64,000 bases of DNA from an uncultured Woeseiaceae bacterium (GTDB lineage: Bacteria > Pseudomonadota > Gammaproteobacteria > Steroidobacterales > Woeseiaceae), in assembly GCA_945788625.1 (NCBI GenBank), contig CALZMQ010000016.1, positions 143,181-207,180 on the forward strand, written 5' to 3'. The first letter of the stretch is position 1, and each line of letters starts with the position of its first letter. Made by a program: the position numbers and the translations under genes. A model generated the notes under the pieces. The model saw only the letters and a list, made by a program, of their open reading frames with translations. It made no database searches and was not told where the DNA came from. Shown here one piece after another: positions 52,895 to 63,664 of the stretch.

Positions 52895-53638
52895 GTGATA
52901 TCCGAGACCTCGATCAAAGTGGCCAGAAAGCCCCATATACAAATGCACGGCACCGGCCGCACCTGGGTGGTGCGTGCGCTGCTCGCGGGCCTGGTCGTCA
53001 TGAGCGGCTACCTGATCTACGAGTTCGGGCGCATCAAGGCCGGCTATGACATCGTCGACACGGCGAGAGACCGCCAGGCCTATGAAGACCGAATCACGCT
53101 GCTGGACGATGAGATTGTCGCGCTCAAGCAGGAAGTGGCGCTCCTGGAAACGCACCGGGAAGTCGATCGCGAGGCGTACATGGAAGTCGAGGCCAGCCTG
53201 GCCTCGTTACAGGCCAAGATCCAGGAACAGCGTGACGAGATCGCCTTTTATCGCGGCATCGTGTCGCCTGCCGACGGCAATTCGGGCCTGCGTGTTCAGG
53301 ATCTCAAGTTGACGCGTGGCAAGGCCGAGCGGGAATTCAACCTGCGCCTGGTACTGGTGCAGGCCATGCAGCACGATCGCAAGGTCACGGGTGACGTGAA
53401 CCTGAGCGTGGAAGGCAACCAGGACGGAGTACAGACGAGTTACACGTTTTCGCAGCTAATTCCGGAGAATGCGGACAAGGCCTGGGCATTTTCATTCCGT
53501 TACTTCCAGGATTTCGATCGCCAGCTGGTCTTGCCGGATGGTTTCACACCGGAGCGCATTCATGTTGAAGTGCGCTCGAAGACACGCTCGATTTCGAGTA
53601 TTGAAGAAAGTTTCGCCTGGGCCGCGAGCCAGGGCTGA
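52895..53638 (+). CDS. DUF6776-like membrane protein with coiled coil
   Basis: 247 residues from GTG 52895; ATG 52943 is an alternative start. A single membrane helix (~residues 25-45, VVRALLAGLVVMSGYLIYEF) is followed by a ~80-residue coiled coil (DEIVALKQEVALLETHREV) and a beta-rich C-terminal domain (FYRGIVSPADGNSGLRVQDL). This matches a conserved gammaproteobacterial family of unknown function, often next to bactofilin and erpA as here. Probably periplasmic. Confidence 0.75.
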   Translation: MISETSIKVARKPHIQMHGTGRTWVVRALLAGLVVMSGYLIYEFGRIKAGYDIVDTARDRQAYEDRITLLDDEIVALKQEVALLETHREVDREAYMEVEASLASLQAKIQEQRDEIAFYRGIVSPADGNSGLRVQDLKLTRGKAEREFNLRLVLVQAMQHDRKVTGDVNLSVEGNQDGVQTSYTFSQLIPENADKAWAFSFRYFQDFDRQLVLPDGFTPERIHVEVRSKTRSISSIEESFAWAASQG

Positions 53639-53665
53639 TATTGTACGGCCACCGCTGGGGGCCAT

Positions 53666-54103
53666 ATGGAGAACCCGATGTTCGGTAAGAAACAACGCAG
53701 GCATACAGTCGTCGAGACGCTGGTCGGATCCAACAGCAAGGTAAACGGCGACGTGCATTTCAAGGGAGGCTGCCACATTGACGGCACGGTCAATGGCAGT
53801 GTATCGGCAGACCCGGACACCGAGTCCGCGCTGAGCATCAGCGACATCGGCAACGTCGACGGCGGTGTCACGGTTCCCTACGTCGTGTTGAACGGCATCG
53901 TTCGTGGCGACGTTTTCGCGAGCCAGCGCGTGGAACTCGGGCCGACCGCGCGGGTCATTGGCAATGTGTATTACAATCTCATCGAAATGGCGATAGGCGC
54001 GGAAATCAACGGCAAGCTCGTGCACCAGCCCGAGGGTCAGGTACCATTGCTCGAGCAAACCACGCGTATCGACGAATCAGCGGCTGCGGCGACCGGGTCG
54101 TAG
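53666..54103 (+). CDS. Bactofilin (polymer-forming cytoskeletal protein)
   Basis: 145 residues from ATG 53666; ATG 53678 is preceded by GGAG at 7 bp and may be the real start (141 aa). Bactofilin domain of right-handed beta-helix repeats: [53 protein letters not shown]. Forms nucleotide-independent filaments used in polar organisation, stalk or shape control. 27 bp after the DUF6776-like gene, likely co-expressed. Confidence 0.93.
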   Translation: MENPMFGKKQRRHTVVETLVGSNSKVNGDVHFKGGCHIDGTVNGSVSADPDTESALSISDIGNVDGGVTVPYVVLNGIVRGDVFASQRVELGPTARVIGNVYYNLIEMAIGAEINGKLVHQPEGQVPLLEQTTRIDESAAAATGS

Positions 54104-54131
54104 GTCGCACAGCAAATCGGGTACAGGAATT

Positions 54132-54506
54132 ATGGATATATCGGAAACAGGCATCCCGCAATCGGCACCGCCGCCGCCACCGAGCGTCGTCTTCACGGAC
54201 GCCGCGGCGACCAAGGTGGGTGAGCTTATCGCCGAGGAAGACAACCCCAATCTGAAGCTCAGGGTGTTCATATCCGGCGGCGGATGTTCGGGTTTTCAGT
54301 ATGGCTTCACGTTCGATGAGGAAATCGAGGACGGCGACAGCCAGGTGCAAAACCAGGGCGTGACGTTGTTGATCGATCCGATGAGCGTCCAGTACCTCAT
54401 GGGCGCGGAAATCGACTACAAGGAAGATCTGCAGGGAGCGCAGTTCATCATCCGGAATCCGAATGCACAAACAACCTGCGGCTGCGGGTCGTCCTTTACC
54501 GTCTGA
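54132..54506 (+). CDS. erpA: Iron-sulfur cluster insertion protein ErpA
   Basis: 124 residues. A-type carrier that delivers [4Fe-4S] clusters to apoenzymes. The three ligand cysteines are in [12 protein letters not shown] and [35 protein letters not shown] is typical of ErpA. The N-terminus carries a Pro-rich addition (SAPPPPPSV). The next gene, ppx, begins inside its last 44 bp. Confidence 0.96.
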   Translation: MDISETGIPQSAPPPPPSVVFTDAAATKVGELIAEEDNPNLKLRVFISGGGCSGFQYGFTFDEEIEDGDSQVQNQGVTLLIDPMSVQYLMGAEIDYKEDLQGAQFIIRNPNAQTTCGCGSSFTV

Positions 54507-56022
54507 GTCCGGCCAATCGGCCGATCAATCGGCCAATCAATCCGAGATCATTGCCGCTGTCGATCTCGGCTCAAACAGCTTTCACATGATTGTAGGCGAG
54601 CTGCGCCACGGGCAGCTCGCCATCCTCGATCGGATACGCGAAACAGTCAGGCTTGCAGAGGGCCTGTCGGCGAAAGGCGATATCTCGGACGAGGCGCGCA
54701 AACGTGCGCTGGATTGCCTGTCGCGTTTTGGTGAGCGACTCCGCGAAATGCACGCCGGCAGTGTTCGCGCTGCGGGCACCAGTACGATCCGGCGTGCCCG
54801 CGAAGACACATCGTTCATGGCCGAGGCCGAGGCGCGCCTTGGTCATCCCATCGAGGTCATTTCCGGTATCGAGGAAGCGCGTCTTGTTTACAACGGCGTG
54901 ACGCACAGCCTGCCGCCGAGGGACGGCATGCGCCTGGTCACCGATATCGGCGGCGGCAGCACCGAGGTCATTCTCGGCCAGGCGGCGAAACCGCGCGCCA
55001 TGGAAAGCCTGCACCTGGGATGCGTGTCCATGACGGAACGCTGTTTCCCGAACGGCGAGATCACGCGCGCGGGATTCGACAAGGCGCGCACCGCGGCTCG
55101 ACTGGAGCTGCGGCCCGTGAAAGCCTTCTTCCGCGATGTGACCGACATCGAGGCGATAGGTACATCCGGGACGATACGCGCGACCGACGTAGTGGCGCAT
55201 GAGCTGGGCCTTGTCGATACTGGCCTGACGTTGGCTGCCATCGAGGAACTCATCGACAGGGTAATGACGTTCGACAACACGGCGGAGCTCGCCATCGGCG
55301 GCCTTTCCGAGAGGCGTGCCCAGGTCTGGCCTGGCGGCCTGTCGATACTGGCGGAATTGTTCGTCGCGCTGCGTATCGACGAAATGCGGGTTTCCGACGG
55401 TGCTCTCCGCGAGGGCCTGCTTTACGACCTCCTGGGTCGGCTGCGGCACGAAGATGCACGCGAGCGCACGGTGCGCGCCATGTCGTCGCGCTACCAGGTG
55501 GATTCGGAGCAGGCAAGGCGCGTAACGGCCACGGCGGCCGACCTGTTCGCGCAGTGCAGGGACGCCTGGGGCCTGCAGCACGAGATTACGAGCAAGATGC
55601 TCGACTGGGCTGCGCGCCTGCATGAAATCGGCCTGGACATTTCTCATGACGGCTATCAGCGGCACGGCGCCTACATTGCCGAACACGCGGACATGCCGGG
55701 TTTTCCGCGCGCCGAACAACGGTTCCTGGCCGTGCTCATCGGCGCACAGCGGCACCGCATCGAAATGTCGAAGCTTGAGGTGCTGCCGCGATCATGGCGT
55801 GAATCCGCGTTGCGGCTGGTGATGATCCTGCGTCTCGCGGTCCTGTTGCATCGCAGCCGCAAGGGCAAGGAGCGGCCGCCCGTCACGATCGACGTCGGCG
55901 CGGACAGCGTATCGATGGCTTTCGATGCCGACTGGCTCGCTGACAATCCGCTGACCATTGCCGACCTGGAGAGGGAGCAGGATTTCCTGAAGCAGGTCGG
56001 GTATCGCCTGGCGATCGCCTGA
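54463..56022 (+). CDS. ppx: Exopolyphosphatase (Ppx/GppA family)
   Basis: 519 residues from ATG 54463, overlapping erpA in another frame; no better start is seen before the first motif. ASKHA fold: [18 protein letters not shown] (phosphate 1), [25 protein letters not shown]. The C-terminal half contains an HD-type helical region ([25 protein letters not shown]). Hydrolyses polyphosphate, or pppGpp as GppA; length and ppk1 neighbour favour Ppx. Convergent with ppk1. Confidence 0.93.
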   Translation: MHKQPAAAGRPLPSESGQSADQSANQSEIIAAVDLGSNSFHMIVGELRHGQLAILDRIRETVRLAEGLSAKGDISDEARKRALDCLSRFGERLREMHAGSVRAAGTSTIRRAREDTSFMAEAEARLGHPIEVISGIEEARLVYNGVTHSLPPRDGMRLVTDIGGGSTEVILGQAAKPRAMESLHLGCVSMTERCFPNGEITRAGFDKARTAARLELRPVKAFFRDVTDIEAIGTSGTIRATDVVAHELGLVDTGLTLAAIEELIDRVMTFDNTAELAIGGLSERRAQVWPGGLSILAELFVALRIDEMRVSDGALREGLLYDLLGRLRHEDARERTVRAMSSRYQVDSEQARRVTATAADLFAQCRDAWGLQHEITSKMLDWAARLHEIGLDISHDGYQRHGAYIAEHADMPGFPRAEQRFLAVLIGAQRHRIEMSKLEVLPRSWRESALRLVMILRLAVLLHRSRKGKERPPVTIDVGADSVSMAFDADWLADNPLTIADLEREQDFLKQVGYRLAIA

Positions 56023-56027
56023 ACCGA

Positions 56028-56053
56028 TTGCAGCGGCGCGCGCGACGCTGCAA
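56028..56053. terminator. Hairpin between convergent ppx and ppk1
   Basis: TTGCAGCG at 56028-56035 pairs with CGCTGCAA at 56046-56053 over a 10-nt loop. There is no T-run on either side, so termination is only a guess from its position between two convergent genes. Confidence 0.4.
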
Positions 56054-56061
56054 GCTGCCGG

Positions 56062-58116
56062 CTAGCTATCCGCGGACAGGTACTCGAGAAAGGTCTCCTG
56101 CGCGGAAACGCGTTCCTTCTTGCCAGGAGATTGCCGCTTGTAGCGGCCATCGGCGTTCAGTACCCAGGCCTGGCAATTGTCCGCGAGGAACAGTTCGAGG
56201 TGCGCGCGTAGCTGTTCCTTCATCGCTTTCTGCCGGATTTCGAAGCACGACTCGTTGCGGCGGAACATGTTGCGCTCCATCCAGTCGGCGCTCGAGCAGT
56301 AGAACTCTTCTTCGCCGTCGTTGAGGAAATAGTAGACGCGCGAGTGCTCCAGGAAACGGCCCACTATCGAGCGTACGTGGACATTTTCGGAAAAGCCCTT
56401 CACGCCGGGACGCAGAGAACAAATGCCGCGGATAATCAGGTCGATTTTCACGCCGGCCTGCGACGCCTCGCACAGCGCATCGATTATCTGCGGCTCATTG
56501 AGCGAATTGACCTTGGCGATGATGCGCGCATCCTTGCCGGCCTTCGCATTCTCTGTTTCCCGCTTGATCTTGTCGATCAACGCGTCAAACAGCGTGAACG
56601 GCGAGGCGAGCATGCGGGTCATACCGCGTGCCTCGGTGAGGCTGGTGAGCTGCAGGAACAGTTTGTGTACATCTTCGCCGAGGCGCTGGCTGCTGCTCAG
56701 GTAGCCGTAGTCCGTGTAGACCGATGTCGTTGCGTGGTGATAGTTACCGGTCCCGAGGTGGACATAGCGGATCAGTTGTTCGTTCTCACGTCGCACGACC
56801 AGCGTCATCTTGGCGTGCGTCTTGAACCCGACCAGGCCGTAGACCACGCTCGCACCGGCTTCCTGTAATCGATTCGCCAGCGCGATGTTTGCCGCTTCGT
56901 CAAAACGGGCCATGAGTTCGATGACGACGGTGACTTCCTTGCCTGAGCGCGCCGCGGTGACGAGATGACCTACGATTGGCGATTCCGCGCCGGTGCGATA
57001 GAGCGTCTGCTTGATTGCCAGCACATTCGGGTCAGCCGCGGCAGTCGAGATGAACTCGATGACCGGTGCAAAGGACTGGTACGGGTGGTGCAACAGGACG
57101 TTTTTCTTCGACAGGATCGTGAAAATATCGTCATCGCTGAGCAACTCGTCCGGCAGCCCTTGTGTGAAGGGTTGATAGAGAAGCTCCGGCTTGTCACTGA
57201 TGTTGCACACCGTACTGAGCCTGTTCAGATTGACGGGACCTTCCACAAGGTACATATCGCCGGCTTCGAGATGGAAATGGTCCAGGAGAAACTCCTGCAG
57301 GTCCTCCGGGCACTCGTGTCCGATCTCGATACGCACGGCCGCGCCGTAGCGACTGGCCTCGAGTTGCCCTTCCAGCGCCCTGACCAGGTCGTCGACTTCC
57401 TCCTCGTCGATGTACAGGTCACTGTTGCGGGTCACGCGAAACTGGTAGCACCCGTCGACCTCGAGGCCGGGAAACAGCCGGTCGACGTGTACGCGTATGA
57501 CTGACGAGAGAAACACGAAGTTGTGCTCGCCCGGCTGGCTCAGTTCCTCCGGCAATTCGATAATGCGTGGCAGCGAGCGCGGCGCCTGTACCATGCCGCG
57601 GTGCCGCCGCCTTCCGAACGCATCTTTGCCGTGCAGGCGAATGATGAAGTTGAGACTCTTGTTGAGAATGCGCGGAAAGGGGCGAGACGGGTCGAAAGTC
57701 AGCGGCGTCAGAACGGGCACCACCTGCTCGTCGAAATACTGGCTGAGCCACGCCAGTTGTTCGTCGTTCCACTCCTCGCTTTGCAGAAAGCGCACGCTGG
57801 CCTTCGTCAGTTCCGGGAACATCACGTTGTTCAGCAGTTCGTATTGCTGTCGCACCAGTTCGGCGGTCTCTATACGCAACGCATCGAAGAGTTCCCTGGC
57901 CGGGATCTTCTCCGGGCCCTGTGCCGGCGCCCCGATTTCCATGCGCTGCTTGAGGCCGGCGACCCGAATCTCGAAGAACTCATCGAGATTGGTGCAGCTT
58001 ATGCACAGGAAGCGCAGGCGTTCGAGCAGGGGCACGTCAGAATCGAGCGCCTGCGCGAGTACTCGCTTGTGGAACTCGAGCAGGCTGAGTTCCCGATTGA
58101 TGTAGTGACTGTTCAT
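56062..58116 (-). CDS. ppk1: Polyphosphate kinase 1
   Basis: 684 residues, the family length. Reversibly makes polyphosphate from ATP. N domain (REVLSLLEFHKRVLAQALDSD-like start), H domain, and catalytic C1/C2 domains with LLHHPYQSFAPVIEFI, IKQTLYRTG, KTHAKMTLVVRRE (autophosphorylated His) and RRNESCFEIRQKA. Opposes the convergent Ppx. Its start is 75 bp downstream of anmK on the same strand. Confidence 0.97.
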   Translation of the reverse strand: MNSHYINRELSLLEFHKRVLAQALDSDVPLLERLRFLCISCTNLDEFFEIRVAGLKQRMEIGAPAQGPEKIPARELFDALRIETAELVRQQYELLNNVMFPELTKASVRFLQSEEWNDEQLAWLSQYFDEQVVPVLTPLTFDPSRPFPRILNKSLNFIIRLHGKDAFGRRRHRGMVQAPRSLPRIIELPEELSQPGEHNFVFLSSVIRVHVDRLFPGLEVDGCYQFRVTRNSDLYIDEEEVDDLVRALEGQLEASRYGAAVRIEIGHECPEDLQEFLLDHFHLEAGDMYLVEGPVNLNRLSTVCNISDKPELLYQPFTQGLPDELLSDDDIFTILSKKNVLLHHPYQSFAPVIEFISTAAADPNVLAIKQTLYRTGAESPIVGHLVTAARSGKEVTVVIELMARFDEAANIALANRLQEAGASVVYGLVGFKTHAKMTLVVRRENEQLIRYVHLGTGNYHHATTSVYTDYGYLSSSQRLGEDVHKLFLQLTSLTEARGMTRMLASPFTLFDALIDKIKRETENAKAGKDARIIAKVNSLNEPQIIDALCEASQAGVKIDLIIRGICSLRPGVKGFSENVHVRSIVGRFLEHSRVYYFLNDGEEEFYCSSADWMERNMFRRNESCFEIRQKAMKEQLRAHLELFLADNCQAWVLNADGRYKRQSPGKKERVSAQETFLEYLSADS

Positions 58117-58191
58117 TATTGTCTTCGAACTGTGGCTGGTCTTGGATCACCCGGACTGCTTCGCGCCCGTCAAGATGATTGCGTTGGTCTT

Positions 58192-59295
58192 CTAGGGAGA
58201 GTGTATCGCGCCGAGCGTCACTTTGCGGGATGCACCGGTCACAGTCGGCAGGTTGCCGCTTTGCTGGCTGATCGTGCGCATGGCCAGCCAGGCGAATGCG
58301 GCCGCCTCGACATAGTCCGGGTCGAGCCCCGCTTCCGAAGTGCTGCAAATTCTTGTTTCGGGCAGGTAACGACTGAGGCGTTCCATCATATCCCGGTTGT
58401 GCACACCGCCGCCGCAAACAAATACGTCCCGGGTAGCCCGGGCGTGCTCCCGGATGGCGCTGGCAATCGTGTACGCCGTGAGTTCGCACAAGGTTGCCTG
58501 GACGTCGGCCGGCTTGTGGCCGGCGACGTCGAAACCACGCAGCCAGGCCGGATTGAAGTACTCGAAACCGGTGCTCTTGGGTGGCGTGCGCGCGAAATAT
58601 TCGTCCGCCGCCATCTTCTCCAGCAAAGCGTCGATCGCCTGGCCGCTTGCCGCCCACACGCCGCCGTCGTCGAAGGCCAGGTCTCCTTGCTCCCTTATCC
58701 AGGCATCGAGCAGGGTATTGCCGGGCCCCGTGTCGAAACCGATGACCGCGGAGTTGTCCGCGGGCAAAACCGTGACGTTGGCAATGCCGCCTATATTCAG
58801 CACGACGCGGTGCCTGTCCCGGCTGCGAAACAGCCAGTCATGGAACGGCGGCGTCAGCGGCGCGCCCTGGCCGCCGGCCGCAATGTCGGCGCGCCGGAAA
58901 TCCGCGACGGTCGTGATGCCCGTGCCACCTGCAATCACCGCCGCATCGCCGATCTGCAAGGTAAAGGGGTATTCGTCGTCCGGTCGGTGCCGCAGCGTCT
59001 GGCCGTGGCTGCCGATCGCGGCGATCTCGTCCTGCTCGATGCCGCTTTTTTGGATCACGGCGAGGGCCGCGTCGCGAAAGCACTCCCCGACCCGGCGGTC
59101 GAGCGAGCCCAGCTGGTCGAGGCCGCAGGCATCGGGATCGTGTATCGCACGCCGCAGGCGTTCGCGCAGGTCGCCCGGGTAAGGATGGGCGTGCGTGGCG
59201 TGCAGTTCGAGCGTGGAATCGCCGAAGCTCGCAACCACGGCATCGATGCTGTCCATGCTCGTGCCGGAGATCAGGCCGATGAAGTGCGCAGGCAT
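58192..59295 (-). CDS. anmK: Anhydro-N-acetylmuramic acid kinase
   Basis: 367 residues. Phosphorylates and opens 1,6-anhydroMurNAc to MurNAc-6-phosphate in wall recycling, downstream of AmpD (31.9 kb). Signatures: FIGLISGTSMDSIDAVVASF (ATP loop), IGSHGQTLRHRP, NIGGIANVTVLP, GFDTGPGNTLLDAWI and FVCGGGVHNRDMM. 67 bp after the M23 peptidase gene; this pairing next to tyrS is common in gammaproteobacteria. Confidence 0.96.
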   Translation of the reverse strand: MPAHFIGLISGTSMDSIDAVVASFGDSTLELHATHAHPYPGDLRERLRRAIHDPDACGLDQLGSLDRRVGECFRDAALAVIQKSGIEQDEIAAIGSHGQTLRHRPDDEYPFTLQIGDAAVIAGGTGITTVADFRRADIAAGGQGAPLTPPFHDWLFRSRDRHRVVLNIGGIANVTVLPADNSAVIGFDTGPGNTLLDAWIREQGDLAFDDGGVWAASGQAIDALLEKMAADEYFARTPPKSTGFEYFNPAWLRGFDVAGHKPADVQATLCELTAYTIASAIREHARATRDVFVCGGGVHNRDMMERLSRYLPETRICSTSEAGLDPDYVEAAAFAWLAMRTISQQSGNLPTVTGASRKVTLGAIHSP

Positions 59296-59362
59296 CTGGT
59301 GTCCTGTCCCTTACGTTCGTATAGTTTCAGCGCGTTTACTCGAGGCTTTTGGCAAGGCAGGT

Positions 59363-60772
59363 CTACTGGCTACCGTAGGCGATCGAGGCGACCCTTGTGC
59401 GCTTGAATTGTTCGAGTTCGCGAAGAATTGGTTCTGCCGTGGCGAGGAATTGTGCCCGGTATTTCTCGGCGATGGGCTCGGCCTCCGGCAGGCTGACCGT
59501 GCGAGGATTGCGATGCACGCCGTTCAGTCGGTACTCGTAGTGAAGGTGGTTTGCGGTTGCGAGGCCGGTGGCGCCGACATAACCGATTGTCTGGCCCTGG
59601 CGGACGCGCGAACCGATACGCGCCTTCGCCGCGTACCCGGACATGTGAGCGTACAGGGTTGTTATGTTGCCGCCGTGTTGCAGGATCACGGCCTTGCCGT
59701 AGCCGGATTTCGTGCCGCGGTAAATGACTTTTCCGTCGCCGGCGGCCTTGATCGGCGTGCCGCGCGGAGCCGCGTAGTCGACGCCACGGTGTGCGCGTAT
59801 CGTGTTCAGGATCGGGTGGCGGCGGTTCGGATTGAAGTTCGAGCTGATGCGGGTGAAGTCCACGGGATTGCGAATGAACGCCTTGCGGACGCTGTCACCC
59901 TCCGGCGTAAAGTAGTCGCTCCGGTCGTTTTCGTCCTTGAATCGAATGGCCTGGATCGTTCGGCCGTTGTTGTTGAATTCGGCAGCGATAATTTCGCCGT
60001 CGGTGACGAACTCACCGTCTTGCCAGATCTCTTCGAATTGCACGTAGTAATTGTCGCCGCTGCGTATGTCGAGTACGAAATCGACGTCCCACGCGAAAAT
60101 GCCGGCCACGTTCATGATGATCTTGTCGGACAGGCCGGCGTCCGTACCGCTCAGGAACAGCGAACTCTCGATTACGCCGTAAGCGTGCCGTTTGCGTAGT
60201 TCAATGGGCCGCTTTATTACTTCCGCGGCGAAGCCGGAGTCCTGCCTTTCGATCTGCAATGCGCTGGTCAGGTCGAGCGCCGAGTACATGCTGATGAGAC
60301 GCCCTTGGTCGTGGGTGATTTCGAATACGTCCCCCGGTTTGATCTTCCGAAACCTTTGCTTCGCCTCGTCGAGTTGCGCGATCGACATCAGGGTGCCGAT
60401 ATCGAGACTGTGCTTGCGAAACATCTTCTCCATCGTGTCGCCGCGGCCGACGGTCAGCACGAGCTTGTCGAACTGCGGTTCGAGTTCCGGAATGACTACA
60501 GGCGTTGCGACGGCGCCAGCCGTTTCGGTATCCGCCGGCGCGGCAGCCGGCGATTCGCTGATGGCCAGTGGCTCGTCGCCCGTCGCGGTCATGATCGGTG
60601 TCGGCGGAGGTGTTTTCTGCGGGTCGTCGGTGCCGAGTCCGGTGATAAGCGCCAGAGCAAGCAACGGAATCCCCAGGCCGACCGCAAACCACTGAAGGGC
60701 TTTGGATTTCGCGGGCCGTTTCACTGCAGACGGTTTGTAATCGTGAAGTAGTGGACTGACCGGACGATTCAA
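59363..60772 (-). CDS. M23 peptidoglycan endopeptidase with LysM/OapA-like region
   Basis: 469 residues from TTG 60772 (AGGA 7 bp upstream). Membrane helix at about residues 28-46. A LysM-like/OapA module (LVLTVGRGDTMEKMFRKHSL) near 105-160 and a C-terminal LytM domain with intact zinc ligands: HRGVDYAAPRGTPIKA (HxxxD) and ATANHLHYEYR (HxH). Resembles MepM, which cuts cross-links to allow wall growth. Head-to-head with tyrS across 158 bp, as in related genomes. Confidence 0.9.
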   Translation of the reverse strand: MNRPVSPLLHDYKPSAVKRPAKSKALQWFAVGLGIPLLALALITGLGTDDPQKTPPPTPIMTATGDEPLAISESPAAAPADTETAGAVATPVVIPELEPQFDKLVLTVGRGDTMEKMFRKHSLDIGTLMSIAQLDEAKQRFRKIKPGDVFEITHDQGRLISMYSALDLTSALQIERQDSGFAAEVIKRPIELRKRHAYGVIESSLFLSGTDAGLSDKIIMNVAGIFAWDVDFVLDIRSGDNYYVQFEEIWQDGEFVTDGEIIAAEFNNNGRTIQAIRFKDENDRSDYFTPEGDSVRKAFIRNPVDFTRISSNFNPNRRHPILNTIRAHRGVDYAAPRGTPIKAAGDGKVIYRGTKSGYGKAVILQHGGNITTLYAHMSGYAAKARIGSRVRQGQTIGYVGATGLATANHLHYEYRLNGVHRNPRTVSLPEAEPIAEKYRAQFLATAEPILRELEQFKRTRVASIAYGSQ

Positions 60773-60930
60773 GTCTGCTTCCTAAGAACCTGGAAGTCGC
60801 TACTCTACCGTGAGCCATTTTCGAGGTCAAAGAAAATGGTTATAAGTCATGGTGTTAACGGGCGCGAGAATGCTACAGTTTCGCAGCCGCACAGACGGCC
60901 CACTCTTACCGGGAACGACGCAAACAGGCG

Positions 60931-62130
60931 ATGACAGGTATCGACGAACAAATCGCGGAGTTGACGCGAGGCACGGATGAAGTACTGCCCGATAACGGGC
61001 TCGAGGCCAAGCTGAAGCTGGGCCGGCCGCTCATTGTCAAGGCAGGCTTCGATCCCACGGCGCCCGACCTGCATATCGGACATACCGTCCTGATCAACAA
61101 GATGCGGCAGTTTCAGCAACTCGGCCACGACGTCGTGTTCCTGATAGGCGACTTCACCGGGATGATCGGCGATCCATCGGGCAAGAACACGACCCGACCC
61201 CCGTTGTCGACCGAAGACATCCGGGCGAATGCCTCGACCTACGAAGCCCAGATATTCAAGATCCTGGACGAGGAAAAGACGCGCATCGAATTCAATTCCC
61301 GCTGGATGGGCGACATGGACGCAGCAGGACTGATCAAACTTGCGGCACGACACACCGTTGCGCGAATGCTCGAACGCGACGATTTCAACAAGCGGTACAC
61401 GGGCGGCCAGCCCATCTCAATTCATGAATTCCTGTATCCGCTGGTACAGGGCTACGATTCTGTTGCGCTCAATGCCGACGTCGAATTGGGCGGCACGGAC
61501 CAGAAGTTCAATCTGCTCGTCGGGCGCCAGCTGCAACAGGACTTCGGGCAGGAGCCGCAAATCGTAATGACGACGCCACTGCTCGAGGGTCTCGATGGCG
61601 TCAAAAAAATGTCCAAGTCGGAAGATAACTACATCGGAATCACCGAGGCACCCGGGGAGATGTTCGGCAAAATCATGTCGATTTCCGACGAGATGATGTG
61701 GCGGTACTTCGAGGTTTTGAGTTTCCGCCGTCTCGATGACATCGCATCGCTGAAGCGCGCCGTTGAAGAGGGCATGAACCCGCGCGACGCAAAGTTTGAA
61801 CTTGGGCAGGAAATCGTTGCCAGATTCCATGACGACGCAGCGGCCGAGGCGGCAAAGCAAGAGTTCATTTCCCGCTTTCAGCAAGGCGCGATGCCCGAGG
61901 AAATTCCCGAAATGAGTATCGCGAGCCAGGACGGACAGCTCGGCATAGCACACTTGTTGAAAGGCGCTGGTCTCGTCGGCAGCACGTCAGAGGCGTTTCG
62001 AATGATCAAGCAAGGGGCTGTTAAAATAGATGGCCAACGCGTCGAAGATCGTTCCTTACAAATTGAGGCCGGCAGCACCAATGTCTACCAGGTGGGCAAA
62101 CGCAAGTTCTCGCGCGTCAGCATTACCTGA
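60931..62130 (+). CDS. tyrS: Tyrosyl-tRNA synthetase (TyrZ-type)
   Basis: 399 residues. Class Ic aminoacyl-tRNA synthetase: HIGH-type motif [13 protein letters not shown], tyrosine pocket [14 protein letters not shown], and KMSKS loop [12 protein letters not shown]-terminal S4 RNA-binding domain ([18 protein letters not shown]). The KMSKS form and ~400 aa length match the TyrRS-2/TyrZ subtype found in Pseudomonas rather than the KFGKT-type E. coli enzyme. No T-box or leader structure seen. Confidence 0.96.
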   Translation: MTGIDEQIAELTRGTDEVLPDNGLEAKLKLGRPLIVKAGFDPTAPDLHIGHTVLINKMRQFQQLGHDVVFLIGDFTGMIGDPSGKNTTRPPLSTEDIRANASTYEAQIFKILDEEKTRIEFNSRWMGDMDAAGLIKLAARHTVARMLERDDFNKRYTGGQPISIHEFLYPLVQGYDSVALNADVELGGTDQKFNLLVGRQLQQDFGQEPQIVMTTPLLEGLDGVKKMSKSEDNYIGITEAPGEMFGKIMSISDEMMWRYFEVLSFRRLDDIASLKRAVEEGMNPRDAKFELGQEIVARFHDDAAAEAAKQEFISRFQQGAMPEEIPEMSIASQDGQLGIAHLLKGAGLVGSTSEAFRMIKQGAVKIDGQRVEDRSLQIEAGSTNVYQVGKRKFSRVSIT

Positions 62131-62199
62131 GCCAGGGTTGCAGCATGAGCCGGTCGCCCGCTTGGCCGGGTCCCGATCGGGTGGGCCGGAGGTAAAGAC

Positions 62200-63357
62200 A
62201 TGAATTGTGTACAGAAACTGGCGGCGGCCATCGCGCTCTCTCTGCTGCTGGTGCCGGCGGCCATGTTGGCGGACGAACAGGACGAGTTGCGGCAGGAGTT
62301 CGAGGCCGTCATCGAGGGCCTCAACGACAACTCCTACGACCGGTTTCATCGGGCGACCGACAAGAAAAGCCTCAGGGCTCGTATCTATGGCAGCCGCCTT
62401 ATCGAGCCACAGGTGAAATCGGCGTTCTCGAAAGACTTCTCGGCCTCGCTCGAACAGATGTTCTCGTCGTCGTTCCCGAGGTCCAAGAAGGACATCCTGG
62501 GCACGGTGCTCGATTTCAAAATAGAGGGCAACCAGGGCCGTGCGGTCGTGCGTTACGCCGTTTCCGGTTATCGCTACTCCTATCACGTCTACGAATTGCA
62601 GCTCGATTCAAGGCGCCGCATGAAGATCGTCGACTGGATCGACTACTACCAGGGTGGCCGTTTCTCGGAGGAGGCCGGTGACGCGCTCGTCATGACCATG
62701 CCGACCACGGCCGCCACCCGGCAGATGCTGAAGACCAAGAGCCTGGGCGAGAGAGAGGTCTTCCAGGTGAGCGAGCTCTTCAAAGCCGTGCGCGACAACA
62801 AGGCCGAGCGCTTCTTTCAGATCTATGACGACCTGGACGAGAGCCTGCGCAAAGAGGCGGTGATTGCACGCGTCAACCTGCAGTTGGCGCTGATGCAACG
62901 CGACGGCGCCCGGATCGAGGCTGCCGTGCAGGCGCTGGTCGAGGTATCGCCCGACGACCCGCTGTTCAGCCTGCGGCTGATCGAATACTACATACCGGTA
63001 CGGGAATACCAAAAGGCGATTGACGCACTGTCGAGGCTGCAGCAGGGACTCGGCTTCAAGGACGGCGCGACCGAGTCGCTGAAGGCGTCGGCGGCGCTCG
63101 CCATGGGCAATACGGAGGAGGCGGAAGAATACGCATTGCAGGCCACCGTCGTCGAGCCGACGCTCGAGCTCAGCTGGTGGTCGCTGCTCAGGGCCAGGAC
63201 CAGGGCGAAGGACTATAGCGGCGCGACCGAGGCGCTGGCCCGGCTCGAGGACGATTTCGGCCACGACCTGGACCCGGCGAAGCTCAGCCGGGATCGCTTC
63301 CTCAAGGTCCTGGCTGACAAGCAGGAGTACCTGGACTGGAGGGCATCGCGGCAGTGA
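62200..63357 (+). CDS. Secreted helical-repeat (TPR-like) hypothetical protein
   Basis: 385 residues, GGAGGT ribosome site 7 bp upstream and signal peptide MNCVQKLAAAIALSLLLVPAAMLA. The first half is an unassigned alpha/beta domain (FKIEGNQGRAVVRYAVSGYR). The second half from about residue 180 shows tetratricopeptide-like helix pairs (IEYYIPVREYQKAIDALSRL; ALAMGNTEEAEEYALQATVV). Probably a periplasmic scaffold. Function unknown. Last protein-coding gene before the rRNA operon. Confidence 0.75.
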   Translation: MNCVQKLAAAIALSLLLVPAAMLADEQDELRQEFEAVIEGLNDNSYDRFHRATDKKSLRARIYGSRLIEPQVKSAFSKDFSASLEQMFSSSFPRSKKDILGTVLDFKIEGNQGRAVVRYAVSGYRYSYHVYELQLDSRRRMKIVDWIDYYQGGRFSEEAGDALVMTMPTTAATRQMLKTKSLGEREVFQVSELFKAVRDNKAERFFQIYDDLDESLRKEAVIARVNLQLALMQRDGARIEAAVQALVEVSPDDPLFSLRLIEYYIPVREYQKAIDALSRLQQGLGFKDGATESLKASAALAMGNTEEAEEYALQATVVEPTLELSWWSLLRARTRAKDYSGATEALARLEDDFGHDLDPAKLSRDRFLKVLADKQEYLDWRASRQ

Positions 63358-63566
63358 GGCTGCGGAATTCCACCGCGAATCCCTCGCGGGCCCGGTGCTC
63401 CGGCAGCGGGCCACCCTCCGGGCGACCCACCGGGCCTGCCCCGACCGGTTTGCCGAAAAGTGTGTTTTTCCGGGGAAATACAGCCGCTTTGGCGTTCCCG
63501 TAGCCGATCCCCGAGCCCGCGCCAGCGCTACGATCCGGGCTATTTCAAAAAACTTCAAAAAATGTG

Positions 63567-63594
63567 TTGACGGGGTGCCACTGGTCGCTATAAT
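63567..63594 (+). promoter_or_regulatory. rRNA operon promoter P1
   Basis: TTGACG (63567-63572), 16-bp spacer, perfect TATAAT (63589-63594), then the GC-rich discriminator GCCCCGC expected of stringently controlled rRNA promoters. The A-rich stretch 63543-63563 (TTTCAAAAAACTTCAAAAAA) fits an UP element. Bases 63358-63540 upstream hold no gene I can support. Confidence 0.9.
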
Positions 63595-63664
63595 GCCCCG
63601 CTCGCTGAGGACACGGTGTGCCTCGGCGGACTCCCAACATATCAATACAGGCGCCCGCGGGCTG

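Noticed and set aside
52181..53155. 600-codon extension upstream of the btuC-like gene on the minus strand
   Set aside because: It is antisense to rppH and the DUF6776-like gene, both with clear family motifs, and has no family similarity itself; it is a by-product of GC-rich codon structure.
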